Assembly: GCF_004153445.1 (NCBI RefSeq)
Contig: NZ_SDQC01000003.1
Span: forward strand, 1 to 64,000
From: Allopusillimonas soli
GTDB lineage: Bacteria; Pseudomonadota; Gammaproteobacteria; Burkholderiales; Burkholderiaceae_B
Direction of reading: 5' to 3'
DNA length: 64,000 bases
The notes under the pieces: model-generated
The model's input: only the letters and a program-made list of their open reading frames with translations
What the model was told of the DNA's origin: nothing
The model's database searches: none
Position numbers and translations under genes: made by a program
Shown: positions 9,036 through 17,872 of the stretch, in pieces
Numbering within the stretch: position 1 is the stretch's first letter
Layout: each line of letters begins with the position of its first letter

Positions 9036-10541
9036 ATGGAAATACTCGATCATTTGCTATTGGGCTTCGAAGTCGCCCTGTCGGTCCAGAACCTGGCCTA
9101 TTGTCTGCTCGGCTGTCTGCTGGGCACCCTGATCGGCGTGCTGCCGGGCATCGGCCCTGTGCCCACCATCGCCATGCTGCTGCCCATCACCTATGTGCTG
9201 CCGCCAGTGGCCGGCCTGATCATGCTGGCCGGCATCTACTACGGGGCCGCCTATGGCGGTTCGACCACCGCCATCCTGGTCGCCCTGCCGGGCGAGACCT
9301 CGGCCGTGGTCACTGTGCTCGATGGCCACCAGATGGCCCGCAACGGGCGGGCCGGCGCAGCGCTGGCCATCGCAGCCCTGGGTTCCTTCTTCGCAGGCTG
9401 TGTGGCGACGCTCGTCATTGCCGGCTTTGCGCCGCCGCTGGCCGAAGTGGCCTTCAAGTTCGGCCCGGCCGAATACTTCTCGCTCATGGTGCTGGGCCTG
9501 GTCGGCGCCGTCGTGCTGGCCTCGGGTTCGCTGCCCAAGGCCATCTGCATGATTCTGCTCGGCCTGCTGCTGGGCATGGTCGGCACCGACGTGAACTCGG
9601 GCGTGGCCCGCTACGACTTCGGTATCCCCGAACTGCAGGATGGCATCGACTTTGCCGCGGTGGCCATGGGCGTGTTCGGCTTTGCCGAAATCATGAGCAA
9701 CCTGGAGCTGCGCGACAAGCGCGTGAACCTGACCAGCAAGGTCGGCACCCTGTATCCGAACAAGCAGGAGTTCAAGGAGGCCTGGCCGGCGGTGGTGCGC
9801 GGCACGGCCATCGGCTGCTGCCTGGGCATTCTGCCAGGCGGCGGGGCCGTGCTCTCGTCCTTTGCCTCCTACACCATGGAGAAGAAGGTCTCGAAGAATC
9901 CCGAGCGCTTCGGCAAGGGCCACCCGGCCGGTCTGGCCGGCCCCGAGTCGGCCAACAACGCCGGGTCGCAGGCGGCCTTCATTCCGCTGCTGACGCTGGG
10001 CATTCCGGGCAACGCCGTGACGGCCCTGATGATCGGGGCCATGATGATCCACAACATCCAGCCCGGCCCGCAGGTCATGAGCAGCCACCCGGATCTGTTC
10101 TGGGGCATGATCGTGTCCATGTGGATAGGCAACCTGATGCTGGTGATCCTGAACCTGCCGCTGGTCGGTTTGTGGGTCAAGCTGCTGAACGTGCCTTACC
10201 GCATTCTGTTCCCGGCCATCCTGGTGTTCTGCACCATCGGTGTGTACACGCTGAACTACAATGTGTTCGACATCTACATGACCGCCGCCTTCGGCCTGGT
10301 GGGCTATATCTGGAGCAAGCTCAAGTGCGAGGGCGCACCGCTGCTGCTCGGCCTGGTGCTTGGCCCCATGATGGAAGAGAACTTCCGGCGCGCGCTGCTG
10401 CTGGCCCGCGGAGACTTCACCACCTTTGTGACGCGTCCGCTGTCCATGTGGCTGCTGGTGGCCGCGGCCATCCTGATCGTGCTCGTTGCCCTGCCCTCCA
10501 TCCGCAAGAAGCGCGAAGAGGCCTTCGTCGACGAAGACTGA
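9036..10541 (+). CDS. tctA: Tripartite tricarboxylate transporter, large permease subunit TctA
   Basis: A 501-residue polytopic membrane protein that forms the sodium- or proton-coupled translocation channel of the TTT system. It shows the family motifs GVLPGIGPVPTIAML, YYGAAYGGSTTAIL and the second GxxPG block TLGIPGNAVTALM. About 11-12 membrane segments. Start ATG at 9036. It is immediately downstream of tctB and followed by a strong terminator. Codon use is strongly biased to C/G at third positions compared with neighbours, which also creates long spurious open frames on both strands. Confidence 0.95.
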   Translation: MEILDHLLLGFEVALSVQNLAYCLLGCLLGTLIGVLPGIGPVPTIAMLLPITYVLPPVAGLIMLAGIYYGAAYGGSTTAILVALPGETSAVVTVLDGHQMARNGRAGAALAIAALGSFFAGCVATLVIAGFAPPLAEVAFKFGPAEYFSLMVLGLVGAVVLASGSLPKAICMILLGLLLGMVGTDVNSGVARYDFGIPELQDGIDFAAVAMGVFGFAEIMSNLELRDKRVNLTSKVGTLYPNKQEFKEAWPAVVRGTAIGCCLGILPGGGAVLSSFASYTMEKKVSKNPERFGKGHPAGLAGPESANNAGSQAAFIPLLTLGIPGNAVTALMIGAMMIHNIQPGPQVMSSHPDLFWGMIVSMWIGNLMLVILNLPLVGLWVKLLNVPYRILFPAILVFCTIGVYTLNYNVFDIYMTAAFGLVGYIWSKLKCEGAPLLLGLVLGPMMEENFRRALLLARGDFTTFVTRPLSMWLLVAAAILIVLVALPSIRKKREEAFVDED

Positions 10542-10585
10542 TCCGCCTGAACGCGCCGTCACTGGGGTGCTTCATCACTCCCGTG

Positions 10586-10614
10586 AAAATGCCAGCCTGC
10601 GGGCTGGCATTTTT
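10586..10614 (+). terminator. Rho-independent terminator after tctBA
   Basis: Inverted repeat ATGCCAGCC-TGC-GGGCTGGCAT followed by TTTT and preceded by AAAA, 45 bases after the tctA stop codon. Confidence 0.88.
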
Positions 10615-10695
10615 ATATTGCGCCATGCATGCGTTAATCTTGTGGACAACCTCAACACCGCGTGCTCGCGCACAATCTGAACGGAGAACAACGCA

Positions 10696-11598
10696 ATGCC
10701 TTCCATCTCAGCCAGGGATTATGATTCTCAACCTGCCCGTCGCGTCGCCTTTTTGGGCCTGGGTGTCATGGGTTTCCCCATGGCAGGCCACCTGGCCGCG
10801 GCGGGACACGCTGTCACCGTATATAACCGCACTTTCTCCAAGGCAGAGGACTGGGTCCGGGAATTCGGTGGCAAGGCTGCCCGCACGCCGCGCGAAGCCG
10901 CCCAGGAAGCCGAAATCGTCTTCTGCTGCGTCGGAAATGACGACGATCTGCGCAGCGTGGTGCTAGGCGACGAGGGCGCGCTGGCAGGCATGAAGGCAGG
11001 TACGATCTTTGTGGATCATACAACCGCATCGGCCGAAGTAGCGCGCGAGCTGTATGCGCAGGCGGCCGGAAAAGAAGTGGGATTTGTGGACGCACCGGTA
11101 TCCGGCGGCCAGGCCGGCGCTGTCAACGGCGTACTCACTGTCATGTGCGGCGGCGAACAGGCGCACTTCGACGCGATCAGGCCCTTGGCATTGCATTTTG
11201 CTCAAGCGGTCACCCTGCTGGGCGAGCCCGGCTCAGGGCAGTTGTGCAAGATGGTGAATCAGATATGCATCGCCGGGTTGGTACAAGGCCTGTCGGAAGC
11301 CATCGCATTTGGCAAGGCAGCAGGGCTGGACATGTCGCAAGTGCTGAAGGTCGTCAGCAAAGGTGCCGCGCAGAGCTGGCAAATGGAAAATCGCGGCGTC
11401 ACCATGGTGGAAGGGAAGTTCGATTTCGGCTTCGCTGTGGACTGGATGCGCAAGGATCTCGGACTGGTGCTGGACGAGGCAAGGCGCAATGGCGCGCGCG
11501 TTCCCGTCACGGCGCTCGTGGATCAGTTTTATGCCGACGTGCAGAAAATGGGCGGCAACCGCTGGGATACATCCAGCCTGATCAAGCGGCTAGGCTGA
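10696..11598 (+). CDS. Beta-hydroxyacid dehydrogenase (3-hydroxyisobutyrate dehydrogenase / tartronate semialdehyde reductase family)
   Basis: A 300-residue NAD(P)-dependent oxidoreductase. The N-terminal Rossmann motif GLGVMGFPMAGHL is near residue 20. The substrate-binding DAPVSGGQAGA motif follows at about 133-143, and the catalytic lysine lies in GSGQLCKMVNQ. The C-terminal helical domain completes the family length. The start ATG has GGAG about ten bases upstream. It stands between tctBA and the convergent two-component genes, and its 3' end overlaps the histidine kinase gene by nine bases. Its place beside a carboxylate transporter suggests it acts on an imported hydroxyacid; the exact substrate cannot be read from sequence. 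Confidence 0.88.
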   Translation: MPSISARDYDSQPARRVAFLGLGVMGFPMAGHLAAAGHAVTVYNRTFSKAEDWVREFGGKAARTPREAAQEAEIVFCCVGNDDDLRSVVLGDEGALAGMKAGTIFVDHTTASAEVARELYAQAAGKEVGFVDAPVSGGQAGAVNGVLTVMCGGEQAHFDAIRPLALHFAQAVTLLGEPGSGQLCKMVNQICIAGLVQGLSEAIAFGKAAGLDMSQVLKVVSKGAAQSWQMENRGVTMVEGKFDFGFAVDWMRKDLGLVLDEARRNGARVPVTALVDQFYADVQKMGGNRWDTSSLIKRLG

Positions 11599-13113
11599 CT
11601 GGCCAGGCTCTGTGTCCTGCCGCGGCAGGTGCAGCATGGCACAGAGCCCCACGCCGCCCGCTGGAGACGGATCGCCGTCCTTCAGCACTATCGTGCCTCG
11701 ATTGCGTTGCGCATAGACCAGCGCAATAGCCAACCCCAATCCCGATCCGCTTCCACGTGAACCTTTCCGTGCAGGATCGCCCCGATCAAAACGAACGAAT
11801 ACACTTTCGCGCAATGACGGGTGCAGGCCCACGCCATCGTCGCATACACTGATCCAGGCCTTATCGCCTTCCACGCCCGCGGATACCGTAATCGTGCTGC
11901 CGTCCCCCGAATGGTTGATGGCATTGTGCACCAGATTGGCAACGGATTCATGAATTTCCGCGTCATTGGCGAGCACCCATACACCCGACAGGGCTTCGTT
12001 CCCCGCCCCGTCCCGACAATCCACCCAACCCAGATCCTGGTGTCTTTCACGCGCCAGAGGCAGGTACTGCAGCACGACCTCTCGCGCCAGCGCGTTCAGG
12101 TCGATGCGGTACTGCGGGCCAACATCCGTGCGGCTGGCATGCGCGAGTGACAGCAGCTGCTCAGTCAACCGGGAAGTCTGGCCAAGCTGGCGCACGATGG
12201 CGGAAAGGCTTTCACGCACACGATTTATATCCGGCTCGCGCAACGCATATTGCGCCTGCGTACGCATGATGGCCAGCGGCGTACGCAACTGGTGGGACGC
12301 ATCTGCCAGGAATTGCGCCTGCTTGCCCAGAACCTGGCGATAAAGCTCAATGTGGTGATTCACCGCACGCACTAAAGGAACGATTTCGCGTGGCACCTGC
12401 TCGACATCCAGCGGCATCAGGTTATCGACATCCCGCGCCTTGATTTCCCGCCGCAGGTGCAGCAAGGGCCGCAAGGCCCATTCGACGCTGAACCAGACCA
12501 GCAGCACCGCGAGCAGAAGCATGCGACCATCCCGAAACAGCCCCTCGCGCCAGACTTCCTGACGCATCCGAAGCCGCATGTCGAGGCTTTCACCCACGAG
12601 AACCAACACTTGCCTGTGCTCACCCTCGTAATGCAAATCACGCCAGAGCGCCACCATGCGCAGCTCGTCATTGCGGTACATGCCATTGTAGAAAACAGGC
12701 ATGCCCTCCTTGCGTGCAAGCGCGTCGGGTCGCGGCAATCCTTCCATGCCAAGCAAGGTCGTACCGTGAATGCTGTTGCCAGAAACACCCGCCAATCTGC
12801 TCACCGGTGGCGTGATTTCCTCGACCCGATAATATTTACGATTGCCCGCGCGTGACTCGAGCATCACCTGGGCATAAAAGGGCGGATCCAACCGCAGGGT
12901 GCCGTCGGCATTGAACTCGATACTGGTCTCAAGTACGCGGGCGGGTTCCAGCAAGGCGCTATCGTAGACCTGGCGAGTGGCCTTGCTCAATGCTCGATAG
13001 TCGTTCCAGCTGTCCACGAGCAGCAGCGTGATGGTTCCTGGAATCAACAACACCAGCAGCCAGAAGTGCATGCTGCCGCGCGGCGTGCGGGACCGTGATG
13101 AGATAGGCCGCAT
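11590..13113 (-). CDS. TctE-like sensor histidine kinase
   Basis: A 507-residue inner-membrane sensor kinase. One N-terminal membrane helix, a periplasmic domain of about 150 residues and a second helix near RMLLLAVLLVWFSVEW form the sensor. The cytoplasmic part has a HAMP-like linker, the phosphoacceptor H-box ASHQLRTPLAIMRTQ, N-box NLVHNAINHSGDGS, and G-boxes CDDGVGL and GSGSGLGLAIA. It is downstream of its response regulator by 12 bases. Length and domain order match TctE/QseC-type kinases that sense tri- or dicarboxylates, consistent with the adjacent tctBA genes. Confidence 0.9.
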   Translation of the reverse strand: MRPISSRSRTPRGSMHFWLLVLLIPGTITLLLVDSWNDYRALSKATRQVYDSALLEPARVLETSIEFNADGTLRLDPPFYAQVMLESRAGNRKYYRVEEITPPVSRLAGVSGNSIHGTTLLGMEGLPRPDALARKEGMPVFYNGMYRNDELRMVALWRDLHYEGEHRQVLVLVGESLDMRLRMRQEVWREGLFRDGRMLLLAVLLVWFSVEWALRPLLHLRREIKARDVDNLMPLDVEQVPREIVPLVRAVNHHIELYRQVLGKQAQFLADASHQLRTPLAIMRTQAQYALREPDINRVRESLSAIVRQLGQTSRLTEQLLSLAHASRTDVGPQYRIDLNALAREVVLQYLPLARERHQDLGWVDCRDGAGNEALSGVWVLANDAEIHESVANLVHNAINHSGDGSTITVSAGVEGDKAWISVCDDGVGLHPSLRESVFVRFDRGDPARKGSRGSGSGLGLAIALVYAQRNRGTIVLKDGDPSPAGGVGLCAMLHLPRQDTEPGQSA

Positions 13114-13125
13114 GGAAAGCCAGCC

Positions 13126-13803
13126 TCAGGCGCTCTGGCCGGCGCATTCCAGCATATACCCCAGGCCGCGCACGGTGACGATATGGACATCGCTGCCCGC
13201 GAGCTTCTTGCGCAGTCGATGCAGGACGACCTCAATGGCGTCCCGGCTGGTATCACTGTCATGATCGAATACGCGGCTGTAGAGCTGATTCTTCTCCACC
13301 GGGGCTCCGCTGCGCGTGATGAGCACGGCCAGCGCGGCGTGCTCGCGCGGAGTCAGGTGCAGCAGCACGCCATCAAGCGAGAAGGCCCGGCTTTCGCTGT
13401 CGTAAACCAGGGAGCCGCAGCGCATGTGCGGAGCCTGTCTTCCCCTGCTGCGGCGCACGAGCGCAGCCAAGCGCGCTTCGAGTTCTTCAAGCGCGAAGGG
13501 CTTGGTGAGAAAGTCGTCGGCGCCCAGATTCAGTCCACGTACGCGATCCTGCAGCGCGCCCTGCGCCGTCAGGATGAGCACCGGCGTGACATCGCCCCGA
13601 TTGCGCATCTCCCGCAGCAGCACAAGGCCGTGCTTGTCCGGCAGGCGCAGGTCCATGACGATGGCATCATAATCGTTTGCCGCCATCAGGTTTTCCGCCA
13701 TCGCAGCGTCATGGGCGTGCTCGGGGAGGAAACCGCTTTGTGCCAGTGCTCTTTCGAGCCATGCCGCCATGTCGCGCTCGTCTTCAACCAACAGTACGCG
13801 CAT
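13126..13803 (-). CDS. TctD-like OmpR-family response regulator
   Basis: A 225-residue response regulator. The receiver domain has acidic residues in LLVEDERD, the phosphoacceptor Asp in VMDLRLPD and the conserved Lys in LTKPFALEE. The C-terminal winged helix is of OmpR type ([13 protein letters not shown]). The start ATG at 13803 (MRVLLVEDE) sits inside the end of rppH, overlapping it by 20 bases, so translation may be coupled. It pairs with the kinase at 11590-13113 and probably controls tctBA through the 11-bp-phased repeats at 8292-8335. Confidence 0.92.
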   Translation of the reverse strand: MRVLLVEDERDMAAWLERALAQSGFLPEHAHDAAMAENLMAANDYDAIVMDLRLPDKHGLVLLREMRNRGDVTPVLILTAQGALQDRVRGLNLGADDFLTKPFALEELEARLAALVRRSRGRQAPHMRCGSLVYDSESRAFSLDGVLLHLTPREHAALAVLITRSGAPVEKNQLYSRVFDHDSDTSRDAIEVVLHRLRKKLAGSDVHIVTVRGLGYMLECAGQSA

Positions 13804-14392
13804 GGCTCTTGCCGGAAAGAGAGGCTGCCGACTGCTTTGTACTACGCTGATCGTCGGCCCGTGCCTCCTGAAGACGATGACCCTGGACGCGCTGACGCAG
13901 ATAGCGGGATTCATGCCCGCGACGAAACAGAATATTCGACAGTTCGTTCAGTGCCAGGGTGTAGACCTCGCGCTTGAACTCGATGACGACATCCAGAGGA
14001 ACCCAATACGGACTCCAGCGCCAGGCGTCGAATTCGGGACTGTCGCTCGCGCGCAAGCTGACGTCACAATCGCGCCCCAGCATACGCAGCAAAAACCAGA
14101 TCTGTTTCTGCCCCTTATAGTGGCCACGCGACTCGCGCCGAATGAAGTTATTCGGTACGTTGTAACGCAGCCATTCTCGTGTCCGGCCTAATATGCGTAC
14201 GTGCTCCGGCAGCAAGCCAACCTCTTCGTGAAGCTCGCGATACATGGCCTGCACGGGGCTTTCCCCATACTTGATGCCTCCTTGCGGAAACTGCCACGCG
14301 TGCTCACGGATGCGTTTACCCCAGAAAACCTCGTTTTTCTGATTTACGAGGATAATGCCGACATTAGGACGGTAGCCTTCACGGTCAAGCAT
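13784..14392 (-). CDS. rppH: RNA pyrophosphohydrolase RppH (Nudix)
   Basis: A 202-residue Nudix hydrolase that removes pyrophosphate from 5'-triphosphate mRNA and so starts RNase E-dependent decay. The Nudix box reads [20 protein letters not shown] and VGLL, with all catalytic glutamates. The N-terminal [15 protein letters not shown] is the conserved start; an alternative start lies four codons upstream at 14404. The last 40 residues are a basic, low-complexity tail. It is divergent from proS with 65 bases between, an arrangement seen in other Betaproteobacteria. Confidence 0.95.
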   Translation of the reverse strand: MLDREGYRPNVGIILVNQKNEVFWGKRIREHAWQFPQGGIKYGESPVQAMYRELHEEVGLLPEHVRILGRTREWLRYNVPNNFIRRESRGHYKGQKQIWFLLRMLGRDCDVSLRASDSPEFDAWRWSPYWVPLDVVIEFKREVYTLALNELSNILFRRGHESRYLRQRVQGHRLQEARADDQRSTKQSAASLSGKSHARTVG

Positions 14393-14457
14393 GGGCCACC
14401 TCAAAGCGAATTCAATACAATTACCACTGATTATACGTATCTGCAGAGATCCTCACC

Positions 14458-16191
14458 ATGCAAGCAAGCAAGTATCACATCAATACCCTAAAAGAAGCGC
14501 CTGCCGAGGCCGAAGTCATCAGCCACCAGCTCATGACGCGCGCCGGCATGATCCGCAAGGCGGCTGGCGGCATATATACCTATATGCCGCTTGGGCTGAG
14601 GGTTCTGCACAAGATTGAACGCATAGTCCGGGAGGAAATGGACCGGGCCGACGCCATAGAGCTGCTCATGCCCATGGTTCAGCCCGCTGAGCTCTGGTAC
14701 GAATCGGGGCGCTGGGAGCAATATGGGCCTGAACTGCTGCGCCTGAAGGACAGACACCAGCGCGATTTCATTCTCCAGCCCACCTCCGAGGAACTGATCA
14801 CGGATATTGCTCGCAATGAAATTCACAGCTGGCGCCAACTGCCCTTGAACTTCTACCATATTCAGACCAAGTTCCGCGACGAGCGGCGGCCCCGCTTCGG
14901 CCTGATGCGCGGCCGGGAGTTCACCATGAAGGACGCCTATTCCTTCGACAGGGATGAAGCGTCCGCACAGGGCAGCTACGATGCCATGTACGACGCCTAT
15001 ATGCGTATTTTCTCCCGGATTGGCCTCGAGTTCCGCGCTGTGGCCGCCGATACGGGATCCATTGGCGGCACGCGCAGCCATGAATTTCAGGTCATTGCCG
15101 ATACCGGCGAGGATCTGATCGTCTATAACCCCGAATCGCAGTACGCCGCCAATATGGAACTGGCCGAAGCCCCCTGCCTGCTGGCCGAGCGCGCAACGCC
15201 ACGGGAAGACATGGTCAAGGCGTCCACCCCCGGCGCAGCCAAGTGCGAGCTGGTCGCTCGGCAATTGGACAGGCCGCTAACCGATACGGTCAAGTCTATC
15301 GTTCTTGCCACGGAAAACGCCGAGACCCGCGAAACCGCAATCTGGCTGCTGCTGCTGCGCGGCGACCATGAGCTCAACGAGATCAAGGCCAGCAAGGTGC
15401 CTGGGCTGGAGGCGGGATTCCGCTTTGCCACCGAAACGGAAATCCAGGAGACTTTCGGCTGCGTTCCCGGTTATCTGGGGCCTGTCAATACGACGCGTCC
15501 GGTCAAGGTCATTGCCGACCGCACTGTCGCCAACATGAGCGACTTCATATGCGGCGCCAACGCAGCCGACTATCACTATACCGGCATCAACTGGGGACGC
15601 GACCTGCCCGAGCCCGATGAAGTGGCGGATCTGCGCAACGTCGTTGCGGGCGACCCCGATCCGGCCGGCGGCACACTGGCCATACAGCGCGGTATCGAAG
15701 TCGGGCATGTCTTTTTTCTTGGGGACAAGTACTCCAAGGCCATGAACGCCACCTTCCTGGAAACCGACGGCAAACCGGCCCTGCTGCAGATGGGCTGCTA
15801 TGGTATCGGCATCAGCCGGATCGCGGCAGCCGCCATCGAGCAGAACCATGACGGGAAAGGCATTATCTGGCCGCGCGCCATCGCGCCTTTCGAGGTGGTC
15901 ATCTGTCCAATGGGCTGGCATAAAAGTGAAACGGTTCGCAACACGGCCCAGGCGCTGCATGATGCACTGCAGGAGCGTGGCGTGGATGTCATGCTGGACG
16001 ACCGCGATACGCGCCCCGGCATTATGTTTGCGGATTGGGAACTGATCGGCGTGCCGCTGCGCATCACCGTGGGGGATCGGGGGCTGAAGGACGGCATCGT
16101 GGAGGTCCAGGCACGCCGGGAAGCCGAGGCGAGCAGGATAGCGCCCGACGACGCCGTGGCGCAGGTGATGGCCCGGCTCTCCTCTCTATAG
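14458..16191 (+). CDS. proS: Prolyl-tRNA synthetase
   Basis: A 577-residue class II aminoacyl-tRNA synthetase that charges tRNA-Pro. Motif 1 is around [12 protein letters not shown]; motif 2 is [19 protein letters not shown]; motif 3 is in [11 protein letters not shown]. The insertion between motifs 2 and 3 (roughly residues 225-400) is the INS editing domain that clears Ala-tRNA-Pro. The C-terminal anticodon-binding domain ends the protein. Length is that of the bacterial type. The start [19 protein letters not shown] is the conserved opening. Confidence 0.97.
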   Translation: MQASKYHINTLKEAPAEAEVISHQLMTRAGMIRKAAGGIYTYMPLGLRVLHKIERIVREEMDRADAIELLMPMVQPAELWYESGRWEQYGPELLRLKDRHQRDFILQPTSEELITDIARNEIHSWRQLPLNFYHIQTKFRDERRPRFGLMRGREFTMKDAYSFDRDEASAQGSYDAMYDAYMRIFSRIGLEFRAVAADTGSIGGTRSHEFQVIADTGEDLIVYNPESQYAANMELAEAPCLLAERATPREDMVKASTPGAAKCELVARQLDRPLTDTVKSIVLATENAETRETAIWLLLLRGDHELNEIKASKVPGLEAGFRFATETEIQETFGCVPGYLGPVNTTRPVKVIADRTVANMSDFICGANAADYHYTGINWGRDLPEPDEVADLRNVVAGDPDPAGGTLAIQRGIEVGHVFFLGDKYSKAMNATFLETDGKPALLQMGCYGIGISRIAAAAIEQNHDGKGIIWPRAIAPFEVVICPMGWHKSETVRNTAQALHDALQERGVDVMLDDRDTRPGIMFADWELIGVPLRITVGDRGLKDGIVEVQARREAEASRIAPDDAVAQVMARLSSL

Positions 16192-16238
16192 CAATACAAT
16201 CGCTCCGTGCACGGATGTCACACCACTTAACGAAACTC

Positions 16239-16664
16239 ATGTCGCCTGACACAATCGGGATGCCTGACCACCTGAATATTCGCGTATATTACGAGGATAC
16301 CGATACAGGCGGCGTCGTCTACTATGCCAACTATCTGAAGTTCTTTGAACGTGCCAGAACAGAATGGCTACGCCGCCTGGGTGTGAACCAATCCGAACTT
16401 GCCGCCAGGGAACAGCTTATATTTGTTGTCAAGGACGTTGAATTACACTATCGCAAGCCGGCAAGGCTCGATGATCTGCTTGTCGTACACAGCGCCATCG
16501 CGCGCCTTGGCCCTGCCTCGATTCGTTTCCGGCAGAGTGTCATGCGCGGCGGGGAACTGCTGTGCGAGGGCGTCATCCAAGTATGTTGCGTGCGCGCCCA
16601 AGACCATCGTCCCGCGGCGTTTACCCGTGAACTCAGATCCATACTGGAAAAGGCCAAGAACTGA
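16239..16664 (+). CDS. ybgC: Tol-Pal-associated acyl-CoA thioesterase YbgC
   Basis: A hotdog-fold thioesterase of about 141 residues, first gene of the tol-pal cluster. The active-site motif YYEDTDTGGVVYYANYLKFFERAR carries the catalytic Asp. The start is not certain: ATGs at 16239 (MSPDTIG) and 16260 (MPDHLNIRVYYE) are both possible, and neither has a strong ribosome-binding site; an earlier ATG at 16215 is less likely. It ends two bases before tolQ, implying one operon. Its role in the Tol system is linked to phospholipid metabolism at the envelope. Confidence 0.92.
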   Translation: MSPDTIGMPDHLNIRVYYEDTDTGGVVYYANYLKFFERARTEWLRRLGVNQSELAAREQLIFVVKDVELHYRKPARLDDLLVVHSAIARLGPASIRFRQSVMRGGELLCEGVIQVCCVRAQDHRPAAFTRELRSILEKAKN

Positions 16665-16666
16665 CC

Positions 16667-17341
16667 ATGCAAGCCACCAGCGACATCTCGTTGCTTTCAT
16701 TACTGACCAACGCCAGCATTCCCGTCCAGTTTGTCATGCTGGTGCTGCTCGGCATCTCAATACTGTCCTGGACCTATATTTTCAGCAAGCACTCGGCGCT
16801 GAAACGCGCTAACGAGCAGACGCGCAGGTTCGAGGACGATTTCTGGGCGGGCGGCGACCTGTCCGTCCTCCAGCAGGCGGTTACGTCGCGACGCGCCGAA
16901 CATGGTGCGCTGGCCCGTATCTTCGACGCCGGCATGACGGAATTCATCAAGGCGCGGCGCAACCAGGCCAGCAAGGACACGCTGACAGACGCACCCCGCC
17001 GCGCCATGCGCGCCGCCTACCAACGCGAAATGGACGGCCTGGAATCGCACCTGAACTTTCTCGCGTCGGCCGGTTCGGTCAGCCCCTACATCGGGCTGCT
17101 TGGCACAGTATGGGGCATCATGCATGCGTTCATCGGCCTGTCCTCCATGCAACAGGCCACGCTGGCGGCCGTTGCGCCCGGCATCGCAGAGGCGCTCATC
17201 GCCACGGCCATCGGTCTCTTTGCAGCCATCCCCGCAGTGATCGCCTACAACCGCTACACCAATGAAATTGATCGCCTGGCCACCCGCTTCGACAGCTTTG
17301 TCGATGAATTCCTGAACATTCTCCAGCGTCAGGTGCAATGA
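16667..17341 (+). CDS. tolQ: Tol-Pal system proton channel subunit TolQ
   Basis: A 224-residue inner-membrane protein of the MotA/TolQ/ExbB family. Three membrane segments are visible: near residues 18-40, then the pair around SPYIGLLGTVWGIMHAFIGL and GIAEALIATAIGLFAAIPAVIAYN. With TolR it uses the proton motive force to energise TolA during outer-membrane constriction at division. It overlaps tolR by four bases (ATGA), so translation is coupled. Confidence 0.97.
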   Translation: MQATSDISLLSLLTNASIPVQFVMLVLLGISILSWTYIFSKHSALKRANEQTRRFEDDFWAGGDLSVLQQAVTSRRAEHGALARIFDAGMTEFIKARRNQASKDTLTDAPRRAMRAAYQREMDGLESHLNFLASAGSVSPYIGLLGTVWGIMHAFIGLSSMQQATLAAVAPGIAEALIATAIGLFAAIPAVIAYNRYTNEIDRLATRFDSFVDEFLNILQRQVQ

Positions 17342-17868
17342 TGGCATCGGTACGCGGAGGGCGGCGCGGACGCGGGCGCCGCCTGAACAACGAAATCAAC
17401 GTCGTCCCGTACATTGACGTCATGCTGGTGCTGCTGGTCATCTTCATGGTGACGGCGCCCATGATCACGCCTGGCCTGATCGAACTCCCCACCGTGGGAC
17501 AGGCATCCAAGATCGAAGTGCAGCCGGTGGAGGTTCAACTGGACAGAGATGGCGCCATCTCTGTGCGCGTCCGCGAGGCGGGCGCCGAATTCCAACCCGT
17601 GGACAGCGCCAATCTCGTGGCTGAGCTGCAGTCAATGACCACACCCGAAACGCCCGTGGTCATTGCGGCGGACGGCCGTGTTCCCTACGAAACCGTCATG
17701 AAAGTCATGGACGAGTTGCGCGGCAGCGGCATCACCCGCCTAGGCTTGCTGGTGGACCAGAATCCGGAAGCGGCCAGCGAGGCCGGCACCCAGGATGCGG
17801 CAGGCAACGCAGGCGCAGCATCAAGCCAGACTGCGCCGCAGGCCGGCAAGCCCGCTGGACAGCGTTAA
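17338..17868 (+). CDS. tolR: Tol-Pal system protein TolR
   Basis: A 176-residue ExbD/TolR-type protein. A short basic N-terminus with LNNEINVVPYIDVMLVLLVIFMV holds the single membrane helix and the essential Asp of YIDVML. The periplasmic domain follows (PVEVQLDRDGAISVRV). The last 35 residues form an Ala/Gly/Gln-rich tail longer than in E. coli TolR. It is co-translated with tolQ and followed by tolA four bases later. Confidence 0.97.
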   Translation: MMASVRGGRRGRGRRLNNEINVVPYIDVMLVLLVIFMVTAPMITPGLIELPTVGQASKIEVQPVEVQLDRDGAISVRVREAGAEFQPVDSANLVAELQSMTTPETPVVIAADGRVPYETVMKVMDELRGSGITRLGLLVDQNPEAASEAGTQDAAGNAGAASSQTAPQAGKPAGQR

Positions 17869-17872
17869 GGCG

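Noticed and set aside
9057-10562. Long open frame (501 codons) antisense to tctA, and others on the shifted plus frame
   Set aside because: The protein is rich in His, Gln, Gly and Ala with no domain-like pattern. It arises from the strong third-position GC bias of tctA, which has clear family motifs.
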